Positions 57,728-64,000 of a stretch of 64,000 nucleotides of DNA are shown here, one piece after another. The stretch spans positions 1,037,434-1,101,433 of the forward strand of contig NZ_DS022298.1 of assembly GCF_000153805.1 (NCBI RefSeq). The letters are read 5' to 3'. How positions within the stretch are numbered: position 1 is the first letter of the stretch; each line of letters starts with the position of its first letter. The notes beneath the pieces were generated by a model, which worked only from the letters and a program-made list of their open reading frames with translations, was not told where the DNA came from and did not search any database. The DNA is from Synechococcus sp. BL107. GTDB taxonomy: Bacteria; Cyanobacteriota; Cyanobacteriia; PCC-6307; Cyanobiaceae. The position numbers and the translations under genes were made by a program.

Positions 57728-58840
57728 CTAACTTAGTCCACCATCTCTTGATTTCATCTGCTCTAAACGCTTCAGAATCTCGGTGTCTTGCTCAATGAAA
57801 CTTGGATTTGACTGATACCTGCTTAAGGCAACGCCGATGGCCTCGTGCCAAAGCCCCTCGAATAGCTTTTCGAAGAGATTGCTCGATGCCATCTCTTTCC
57901 ATTCTGATCGTGCGCGTTTCAAATAAGTTTGAAAAAGTTTGGCATCAGCCACAGTGAGAAACTTTATGTATTCTGGCGTATATAGAGCGATATGCTTGGT
58001 TGGATCATTCCCTAGAGACTCAATGGCAGATCTGACCTCTTGGAATTCATCAAGTTGAATCCAATCAGCCAATTCATTGATTTGTCGCTCATTGAGCATT
58101 TCGTAGTAAATTTTTTCGATTGCAGTTTCCAGAATGAATCGTCCAAGAGACGTAGCATTTGAAGTCGCGCTTGTATCGCACTGGGTTTCTAAAAAGGATA
58201 AATTTTGATTGTGATAAAAAGATAGTAATTCGGATATTTTTTTTGAGTGGTCAAGGCTCAGCTTGATATTGACTTGAAGTCTGTCGCGTGCTCGTTTGAA
58301 TCCCTTGCAATTAGGGCAGATCTCAAGCTCAGCCGGGTCTGTTTTTTGCAATATTTTTAAGGCTGACGTCGAGCTAATAGCAAAAGTGCCGTGCTCAGGG
58401 CAATGGAATGTTATTGATTTGGCGTGATGGTGATGGACATTCTGCCTGTCTATATCTTTGTATCTATAAACAGTAAGTGATTCAATATGATTAATAGCTT
58501 CTTCGACTTGCCTTAGATAATCTTCGCTAGTTCTATATAAATCTGAGAGTCCTGATTTCTCAACTAGTTTGACGACTTCAATGTGTCCTTTCTCTTTCGC
58601 CTTTTGAAGTATTGAATAGGCATCTTCTTTATTGTTGTCCTTTATTGCACGGTGAGTGGCATCGAGCAGCTGCTCTTTCTCTTTCCATCGGCTCGACTCA
58701 ACAAAGTCATATTCATCTATTAATCCTACGACCTCGAAATTATTTTGCTGTCTTGCTAATAGCCATAGATCTTTAATTGCAGGGCGATCGCCTTTCTCAA
58801 TTGCCCTCTTGGCCGATTCCATCAATTTATCTGATGGCAT
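57728..58840 (-). CDS. Unknown protein with CPxHG/CPxC zinc-ribbon motif
   Basis: 370 residues. The N-terminal 125 are helical and slightly ankyrin-like. Residues 147-178 contain HCPEHGTFAI...EICPNCKG (C147, H150, C175, C178), the CPxHGxF/CPxC ribbon known in phage- and mobile-element-associated endonuclease-like proteins. The remaining 190 residues are helical, with no clear nuclease core. The ATG is 38 bases from an 18-bp operator that is repeated in front of the divergent cluster. Confidence 0.7.
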   Translation of the reverse strand: MPSDKLMESAKRAIEKGDRPAIKDLWLLARQQNNFEVVGLIDEYDFVESSRWKEKEQLLDATHRAIKDNNKEDAYSILQKAKEKGHIEVVKLVEKSGLSDLYRTSEDYLRQVEEAINHIESLTVYRYKDIDRQNVHHHHAKSITFHCPEHGTFAISSTSALKILQKTDPAELEICPNCKGFKRARDRLQVNIKLSLDHSKKISELLSFYHNQNLSFLETQCDTSATSNATSLGRFILETAIEKIYYEMLNERQINELADWIQLDEFQEVRSAIESLGNDPTKHIALYTPEYIKFLTVADAKLFQTYLKRARSEWKEMASSNLFEKLFEGLWHEAIGVALSRYQSNPSFIEQDTEILKRLEQMKSRDGGLS

Positions 58841-58878
58841 GCGGGGTACCTAAGTCAGAACAACTGAAGCTTACCATC

Positions 58879-58896
58879 GGGCCACTAGTGGGTCAA
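58879..58896. promoter_or_regulatory. 18-bp operator-like element, copy 1
   Basis: GGGCCACTAGTGGGTCAA, with CCACTAGTGG as a perfect palindrome in the middle. Read on the minus strand it begins TTGACC, positioned as a -35 box 17 bases before a weak TAAGCT -10, upstream of the zinc-ribbon gene. It is identical to the copy at 59087-59104. Confidence 0.7.
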
Positions 58897-59086
58897 CAAT
58901 GCTCTGGCCGGCAAACCTTTGATGCTCAAATATCACTGTGACCTCCCTGAGCATGCATTCACGAGTCCCTATACCTATTGTCTTTCTGGATAGCCGTAAT
59001 AACAAGCCAGGACTGGATTCTTGGACAACGTCGAGCCTTTCTTGCGTCGCGTGCGCGGATCCGAGCGCAGGGAATTGCTTGACATT

Positions 59087-59104
59087 GGGCCACTAGTGGG
59101 TCAA
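59087..59104. promoter_or_regulatory. 18-bp operator-like element, copy 2
   Basis: Identical to copy 1 over all 18 bases. It lies in the spacer of a plausible plus-strand promoter: TTGACA at 59079-59084, then AATACT at 59103-59108 (18-base spacing), before the ATG at 59130. A repressor bound here would block that promoter. The ribbon-helix-helix-like protein at 59691 is a natural candidate for the repressor. Confidence 0.72.
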
Positions 59105-59129
59105 TACTTATTGAGTCTAATTCATTCCC

Positions 59130-59393
59130 ATGGCAAAAACGCATCACTACGGATCACGCATCAGCAAGAGAGGAATACGGGAAGCCACCGTTGAACTGGC
59201 TATTCGTCATGGCATTCGCCACGGCGAGAAATTCGTCCTTGGTAAGAAGCAGATCAAAAACCTCATGGGAGAGTTCGACCAGATCCGCAAAAACCTATGT
59301 ACTGCCTTGGATAAAGGCGGTGTTGTAGTCGTCGCCAGTGATGGCGTACTGATTACTGCATATGACTTCGACAGCCGTAAAGGAAATTACTGA
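59130..59393 (+). CDS. DUF4258-like small protein
   Basis: 87 residues. HHYGSRISKRGIREATVELAIRHG followed by FVLGKKQIKNLM and GGVVVVASDGVLITAYDF matches the DUF4258 pattern (sxRGIsxxxvexai...G..V.V....ITaY), a RelE/ParE-like fold often in toxin-antitoxin or mobile contexts. First gene of the plus-strand cluster, 26 bases after operator copy 2. Whether it is a toxin here is inference. Its stop overlaps the next start (TGATG). Confidence 0.72.
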   Translation: MAKTHHYGSRISKRGIREATVELAIRHGIRHGEKFVLGKKQIKNLMGEFDQIRKNLCTALDKGGVVVVASDGVLITAYDFDSRKGNY

Positions 59394-59689
59394 TGTCGAA
59401 TCAAATGAATTTTTCAAAATCAGAGCAACCAGAAATTCCCTTGATTTCCAGGGAAGGTCTTCGGGAAACAACCGTCGAACTGACGGTCAGGTTCTGGCAC
59501 GTGAATCCTCATGAGCAACAACCTGTCTCGAGTTTGGCGAACGAACTCAGGTTCGACGATGTGCTTCAGCAAATCGAGAATTCAGGGATTTATCAGATTG
59601 CTGCGATGGAAAATCGGGTCTTAGCTACTTGGAACGGCGCCAAGATCTCAGATCGACATCCTGGATCTAAGCATCTAGAGGAAAACTGA
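59393..59689 (+). CDS. Hypothetical protein sharing a motif with its neighbour
   Basis: 98 residues. The segment LISREGLRETTVELTVRFW closely parallels RISKRGIREATVELAIRHG of the DUF4258-like gene just upstream, so part of it probably arose by local duplication and divergence. The rest (SLANELRFDDVLQQIENSG... ATWNGAKISDRHPG) is not recognised. Translationally coupled to its neighbour on the left and one base before the next gene's start. Confidence 0.6.
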   Translation: MSNQMNFSKSEQPEIPLISREGLRETTVELTVRFWHVNPHEQQPVSSLANELRFDDVLQQIENSGIYQIAAMENRVLATWNGAKISDRHPGSKHLEEN

Positions 59690-59690
59690 A

Positions 59691-59972
59691 ATGGCACTTC
59701 AACACGGCAACAAGATTTATCTTCAACTCCTTTTAGATCCAGCAAGAGGAGTAATCCTTCAGCAAATAGCTAAGGACAAAGGTATAAAGACAACGGCTCT
59801 TGCACGTCAGGCAATTTATGACTGGCTTGAGTTAATGACCGAAGAACATGTCATGAAAGCAGCTGAAGCCTTGGATGAGGCCAGGTGGCAGCAGTCTGTA
59901 CAGAATCGGATTGAAGGACGAAAACGTAAGCGTCAACAAAGGTTGTTAGCTCAGATCGCCTCGCAGCTATGA
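59691..59972 (+). CDS. Ribbon-helix-helix-like regulator
   Basis: 93 residues. GNKIYLQLLLDPARGVILQQIA is strand-then-helix and GIKTTALARQAIYDWLE the second helix of an RHH (CopG/MetJ-like) fold. The tail (RIEGRKRKRQQRLLAQIA) is basic. Likely a dimeric repressor acting on the 18-bp palindromes that flank the divergent promoter. Starts one base after the previous stop and shares ATGA with the next gene. The regulatory role is inference. Confidence 0.72.
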   Translation: MALQHGNKIYLQLLLDPARGVILQQIAKDKGIKTTALARQAIYDWLELMTEEHVMKAAEALDEARWQQSVQNRIEGRKRKRQQRLLAQIASQL

Positions 59973-60121
59973 AATATACACAGCTTATTGATGAGTTGAT
60001 TAGTCGATTAAGTGATCTTCTCCATACTCAGGCTCATGAAATTGATGCCATCAAAGAGAAGGTCAATGAACTGGAGTCACGAAGAGGTGACGACTATCTA
60101 GAACGCTGCCTTAAGCGTTAA
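59969..60121 (+). CDS. Small coiled-coil protein (50 residues)
   Basis: 50 residues starting MKYTQLIDELISRLSDLLHT and ending LERCLKR. Leu/Ile are regularly spaced, so it is probably one long amphipathic helix or coiled coil. It overlaps the RHH-like gene by four bases (ATGA), so it is very likely translated. Possibly a partner subunit or antitoxin. Confidence 0.65.
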   Translation: MKYTQLIDELISRLSDLLHTQAHEIDAIKEKVNELESRRGDDYLERCLKR

Positions 60122-60155
60122 CACTCCAAATTTTAAACAGTATCAGTCTCAAACA

Positions 60156-60836
60156 ATGCTCCAAACAAAAAGCACAGCCAAGCCAAGAACCTCCCCCTAC
60201 ATCTGGGTCACTTGGGTTACTAAGTTGATTTCAGGTGAAGAGTCCTGCAAATACAAGCTTTGGTTCAGGGCTAATAATCTTGGCTATTCCAAGGTTCCTA
60301 AAACTTTTAACTTAGCGAAATGGTGCGAAGACCATACAGCCTTGATCGAAAAAAGAAAGCAAGAGCTTATATCTCAGGGTTATAAGGTCTTTCTAGAGGA
60401 TCAAAACTCATTTGCTCTGACCGGCAAGAGTGGCGCGACCCTTTCTGGTAAAGCCGATATTGTTGCAATCAAAGGGAGTGATGCTCTCGTTATTGACTGC
60501 AAAACAGGTCAGCAACGCAATTCAGATGTGACACAAGTCAAGCTCTATATGCTTGCACTACCATTAGCAAATGAAAGGCATAGGGGGTTATTCTTTAGGG
60601 GTGAAGTTCAGTACAAGGATAAGCTTATTCCTGTACCAAGTGAAGCTATTAATGATATTGACTTAATCAATACATTAAATAGTGTGATGGGTATAACCTC
60701 TTTGCCTCCCGGTGATGAAGTTGAAACCCTTACATGCGCAAGCTATGGGGAGTGCCGCTTCTGCGATCTTACTTCTGCCGACTGTAAGTCAAGGGTTGAG
60801 TCTGATTCGAACAAAGGGACTACGGACTTATTTTAA
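60156..60836 (+). CDS. Cas4-like PD-(D/E)XK nuclease with Fe-S cysteines
   Basis: 226 residues. SGKADIVAIK then ALVIDCKTGQ give the catalytic D101, D114 and K116 of the PD-(D/E)XK fold. A lone Cys at 31 (SCKYKLWFRA) pairs with C200, C203 and C210 in GECRFCDLTSADC, the one-plus-three cysteine arrangement of Cas4 and AddB 4Fe-4S nucleases. Single-stranded DNA exonuclease activity would be expected. No cas1/cas2 or array is in the window. Confidence 0.78.
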   Translation: MLQTKSTAKPRTSPYIWVTWVTKLISGEESCKYKLWFRANNLGYSKVPKTFNLAKWCEDHTALIEKRKQELISQGYKVFLEDQNSFALTGKSGATLSGKADIVAIKGSDALVIDCKTGQQRNSDVTQVKLYMLALPLANERHRGLFFRGEVQYKDKLIPVPSEAINDIDLINTLNSVMGITSLPPGDEVETLTCASYGECRFCDLTSADCKSRVESDSNKGTTDLF

Positions 60837-60845
60837 ATCTGAGAC

Positions 60846-61295
60846 ATGAATAAACCCTTTGCCGCATCTATCCAAATGGCCAGAGTTATTGAGGCTATAC
60901 CAGAGTTAATAGATGACCCTAATGGAACCGGTATGGTCATGAGGGTAAAGCTACGGAGAAATGGCACTATCTATGATTGTCATTGCCACGAATTAGAGTT
61001 TCCACTTGGGTTACTGGGAAGCATTTTTCGCCATAAGATGCTTGCCACAATGTTTGTTTTGGTAGATGGCAAGCGTCATGCAAAGATTGTGCCATGGCAT
61101 TATCAACCAGCAGCAATTCAGTCAACAATAGCTCGGCATCTTATGCGTGAGAGTGCATCTGTTGATCGTCTGAATGCAGAAGCAGTCCGACTTATTTCTG
61201 AGAAGTCAGATCCTAGGATTGATTTCTTGGAAAAGATGTACATGCTTGATAGTGCCAATCAAATCGAAGAGAAGGGCGAGAATGATACTGTTTGA
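60846..61295 (+). CDS. Hypothetical protein between two nucleases
   Basis: 149 residues, soluble. VKLRRNGTIYDCHCHELEFPLG and FVLVDGKRHAKIVPWHYQPAAIQ contain several His and Cys. The rest is helical (STIARHLMRESASVDRLNAEAVRL). No family recognised. It starts 9 bases after the Cas4-like stop, so likely in the same operon. Confidence 0.6.
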   Translation: MNKPFAASIQMARVIEAIPELIDDPNGTGMVMRVKLRRNGTIYDCHCHELEFPLGLLGSIFRHKMLATMFVLVDGKRHAKIVPWHYQPAAIQSTIARHLMRESASVDRLNAEAVRLISEKSDPRIDFLEKMYMLDSANQIEEKGENDTV

Positions 61296-61342
61296 ATATT
61301 CTGTCTCTAGGAAGTTCTGTCCTCCGTTTGATCTAGCGTGAA

Positions 61343-61561
61343 ATGACAGACAATCAAAAATTTATTTGGACTATTGCCTTTAGCTGCCTTTACTTGGTCT
61401 TTGGTATGCGATTTTCTCCATGGCTATCAGTTCGCACATACATCTTGCTTAGTGATGTCATGTCATACGATTTATATAGAGCGACACTCTCACCAATACT
61501 TGCATTGCTTGTGGCTTTGCCAGGCACCTATCTTATTTTTAAGGTATGGATGGAGAAGTAA
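61343..61561 (+). CDS. Small two-helix membrane protein
   Basis: 72 residues. Hydrophobic segments at about 6-24 (FIWTIAFSCLYLVFGM) and 49-69 (LSPILALLVALPGTYLIFKV). Another frame is also open over the same bases, but this one has the membrane-protein look. In defence cassettes small membrane proteins can be effectors, but nothing specific is visible here. Confidence 0.5.
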   Translation: MTDNQKFIWTIAFSCLYLVFGMRFSPWLSVRTYILLSDVMSYDLYRATLSPILALLVALPGTYLIFKVWMEK

Positions 61562-61652
61562 AAACTCAAAATATTACGTCAATACCTACAACTAAATAAG
61601 GTCTGATACGAACCAATTGATTGCGAACAGCAAAGCCTCAGGACCCAATCTC

Positions 61653-62459
61653 ATGACATCAATCCAAAGTCCAGCCAAAATACAGGCGTCTCGTTTCTTA
61701 CTCACCTCTAGCGAGATGCAGCCGCCCGTCTTTGAACCAATCACACCTAAACGTGTTAGTGAGCGTTGGTTCCCAAAGGGACGGTCATTTGGTCTCTATG
61801 AATCCGGTGGAAGGGTTGCACCCAATGTGACTTCGATCTTGGGATGGAGATTCCCATTTGATAAGTCGAGGTGGAAGAAGTCTGAGCCTGATATTGATCA
61901 CGATGCTGTTACCAGAGAATCAGCCCAACGAGGCACTGCAGTTCACTTAGCTATGGAGAAGTGGTTACAAAGCCACGACCACACACCTATTGAAAAGCAT
62001 TTGAAGTGGATTTACCCACTTCAAAGCCTTGTCTCAAGAGCCACCAAAACCTTGGCTGTGGAGATTCCTCTCCACTATTCGATTGCTGGTGTTGGCTCAT
62101 ATGCAGGGAGTTGTGATGGAGTCATGCTTGTCAAAGGCGATGTAGTGCTTATTGACTACAAGACCAAGCGTCCTGGAAAGTATGTCAGCCCCAAATATTG
62201 TGAGCAGCAGAGACTTCAACTAGCTGCATATTCCCTTGCAATAAGTGATCTTTATCAAGACCAGCTTCCATCACCAATCACACGGACAAGTCTTTTATTT
62301 GCTCATCCTGAAGAGGGTAAACCTGTGACTGTTGTATCGACACAAGGAAATCTTCTTCTTGAGTATCAACAGAAATGGCTCGATCTACTTGGTGAATGGT
62401 ATGAAGTTCATGGTGAAGAAGTTGCAGATGAGCAAAGTGCTTTCGATTTGGCTAGCTAG
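61653..62459 (+). CDS. RecB-like PD-(D/E)XK nuclease
   Basis: 268 residues from the ATG at 61653; a TTG at 61617 is possible. The motif set H98 (RGTAVH), E137 (AVEIPL), D155 (SCDGVML), D168-x-K170 (IDYKTK) and a following QRLQLAAYSLA helix is the RecB-type nuclease arrangement, typical of phage exonucleases and RecB family proteins. It should degrade or process DNA ends. No Fe-S cysteines are seen, unlike the Cas4-like nuclease upstream. Confidence 0.8.
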   Translation: MTSIQSPAKIQASRFLLTSSEMQPPVFEPITPKRVSERWFPKGRSFGLYESGGRVAPNVTSILGWRFPFDKSRWKKSEPDIDHDAVTRESAQRGTAVHLAMEKWLQSHDHTPIEKHLKWIYPLQSLVSRATKTLAVEIPLHYSIAGVGSYAGSCDGVMLVKGDVVLIDYKTKRPGKYVSPKYCEQQRLQLAAYSLAISDLYQDQLPSPITRTSLLFAHPEEGKPVTVVSTQGNLLLEYQQKWLDLLGEWYEVHGEEVADEQSAFDLAS

Positions 62460-62471
62460 GAGGAACTAAAG

Positions 62472-64000
62472 ATGGTAACTTTTGACGATTTTTATAGATC
62501 TCTACCAGAGGACAGTAATAAGAGAGGGGAGTATTTCGAGAAGATATTCATTCCTTGGTTCCTAAAGACAGACCCTGTGTGGTCATCCAAGGTCAATCAG
62601 GTCTGGCTATGGGACGACTATCCACAACGATGGGGCAAGGATTGTGGAATTGATCTCGTTTATGAGGATACTGAGGGAAAGCACTGGGCAATTCAAAGCA
62701 AGTGTGTTGCGCCTGAGCGTGAGATCTCCAAGGCAGAAATCGATAGTTTCCTCAGTGAGTCAAGTGATTCCAGGATTCATGGACGACTGCTGATCGCCTC
62801 AACGGATGGCATCGGCAAGAACGCACAACAAGTCCTTGATAGACAGGAAAAGCAAGTTGTCTGTTTCTTGCTTGAGCAGTTCAGGCAATCAGAGGTCGAG
62901 TACCCAACGTCCTCAGAAGATCTTTCAGGGGGTCAGAGAAGGAAGAAGCGCACACCACTCCCCCATCAACTGGAAGCAATCAACAACGTCGTAGAGGGTT
63001 TCCAGCAGGAAGACAGGGGTCAACTCCTAATGGCGTGTGGCACAGGAAAGACACTGACTTCGCTTTGGATTAAAGAAGCACTGAAGGTCAAGCGGACACT
63101 TGTTCTTCTCCCGTCCCTCAGTCTTCTGTCTCAGACCCTTAGGGAGTGGTCAGCAACGAGTCAGGAGAAATTCAACTGGATCTGTGTCTGCTCTGACAAG
63201 TCAGTCGCAAAGCAGGACAACACCACTGACAGCATGATTGAGCGTGTCAGTGCACTTGGTGTTCCCGTCACAAGCGACCCAGATGAAATCAAAAGATTCC
63301 TTCTGGGCAATGACGGTGGAATTGTGTTCTCGACATATCAATCCTCTCCATTAGTCGAAGAGTCGCAGAGATCACCAGAAGTCCCATCATTTGATATTGC
63401 ATTTGCAGACGAGGCACATCGTTGTGCAGGAAAAGTTTCAAGTGCTTTTGGCAGCATCCTTGATGACCAGAAGATTAGGTCAAAAAAACGCTTGTTCATG
63501 ACTGCAACACCAAGAGTGCTGTCAAAGCAAATTAAGAACAAAGCAGATGAAGAGAATATCAATCTTGCCTGTATGGATGACAGTTCACAATTCGGTGAAG
63601 TATTCCATCAACTCAATTTCTCAGAGGCAATTGAGAATGATCTGTTAAGCGATTATCAGGTTGTCATCGTAGGCGTTGATGACCCATCTGTTCAGGCCAA
63701 AATACTGGACAGAGTGATTGTAGATACAGGTAATGAATGCAATATCGATACAGAAACACTTGCGAATCATATTGCTCTTGCAAAGGCAATTAAAGATTAT
63801 GACCTGAGTCGAATGATCACCTTTCATAGTCGGGTCAAGTCAGCAAAGAAATTCTCTGAGGACCACCCTTTAATCCTTGATTGGATCCCTGAAGCATCCA
63901 AATCATCGAAGTCGGCAATGACTTCATACGTTTCAGGAGAGATGAACGCAAAAAATAGAAATACTGAAATCAATAAGTTGAAAAATGTCAGTGAGCAAGA
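62472..64000 (+). CDS. Mrr-like nuclease fused to SF2 helicase (3' part outside window)
   Basis: 509 complete codons and still open at the edge. An AGGAGG ribosome-binding site overlaps the preceding stop. Residues about 54-78 (KDCGIDLVYEDTEG...AIQSKC) are a D...QxK Mrr-type restriction nuclease core. Then Walker A CGTGKT near 190, DEAH near 312 (ADEAHRC) and TATPR follow. This matches the N-terminal half of Type ISP restriction enzymes or related helicases. A downstream methyltransferase domain would decide between them. Confidence 0.85.
   Translation, partial: MVTFDDFYRSLPEDSNKRGEYFEKIFIPWFLKTDPVWSSKVNQVWLWDDYPQRWGKDCGIDLVYEDTEGKHWAIQSKCVAPEREISKAEIDSFLSESSDSRIHGRLLIASTDGIGKNAQQVLDRQEKQVVCFLLEQFRQSEVEYPTSSEDLSGGQRRKKRTPLPHQLEAINNVVEGFQQEDRGQLLMACGTGKTLTSLWIKEALKVKRTLVLLPSLSLLSQTLREWSATSQEKFNWICVCSDKSVAKQDNTTDSMIERVSALGVPVTSDPDEIKRFLLGNDGGIVFSTYQSSPLVEESQRSPEVPSFDIAFADEAHRCAGKVSSAFGSILDDQKIRSKKRLFMTATPRVLSKQIKNKADEENINLACMDDSSQFGEVFHQLNFSEAIENDLLSDYQVVIVGVDDPSVQAKILDRVIVDTGNECNIDTETLANHIALAKAIKDYDLSRMITFHSRVKSAKKFSEDHPLILDWIPEASKSSKSAMTSYVSGEMNAKNRNTEINKLKNVSEQ

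Overview
The window looks like chromosome of a marine Synechococcus or close relative (an alpha-cyanobacterium). The evidence is a cso-type carboxysome operon with form IA Rubisco, light-dependent and light-independent protochlorophyllide reductases together, psaM, a ferrochelatase with a chlorophyll-binding tail, the ado/aar alkane pair and cobalamin genes. Genes are tightly packed, with many stop/start overlaps, up to about 53 kb.

Region by region. 0-13.7 kb is housekeeping: a geranylgeranyl reductase-family gene cut by the left edge, frr, pyrH, cobO, a methyltransferase, a tyrosine recombinase, hemH, ilvB, an FAD dehydrogenase, a laccase-domain protein, a Tab2-like protein, an S1-domain protein and a creatininase-family protein. 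13.8-18.9 kb holds ado-aar-accA, a short-chain dehydrogenase, folE and trpF. 18.9-22.8 kb has an S2P-type protease, a lipoate ligase relative, a TauE-type transporter, a CRR6-like NDH-1 factor and the 34-residue psaM. 22.9-28.2 kb is chlorophyll synthesis: por on the plus strand facing chlN-chlB-chlL on the minus strand. 29.3-44.4 kb is the CO2-concentrating block: csoS1D, then csoS1A-cbbL-cbbS-csoS2-csoSCA-csoS4A-csoS4B-csoS1E, then ndhF4-ndhD4-chpX, acRAF and cbbX. In one direction it encodes the shell, scaffold, enzyme, carbonic anhydrase, CO2-uptake NDH-1 module, Rubisco assembly factor and activase. 44.3-52.9 kb mixes a ClC channel, an AT-rich patch (acyltransferase, LuxR-type regulator, DUF3598-like protein), a ferredoxin-like protein, cobQ, maf and DUF4079.

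From about 53 kb to the right edge the base composition is visibly AT-richer and the content changes to accessory genes: two secreted cysteine-rich proteins, a minus-strand chain of seven mostly very small genes (57317 to 54979), an unknown protein with a CPxHG/CPxC zinc-ribbon motif, and a plus-strand cluster (59130 to the edge). That cluster encodes a DUF4258-like protein, a ribbon-helix-helix-like protein, a Cas4-like nuclease with an apparent Fe-S cysteine set, a RecB-like nuclease and the start of a nuclease-helicase fusion. An identical 18-bp palindromic element lies in front of both the zinc-ribbon gene and the plus-strand cluster, so the two probably form one regulated divergent unit. 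This is my best candidate for an undescribed system, most likely antiviral or mobile-element biology. No CRISPR array, tRNA, rRNA or insertion sequence was recognised.
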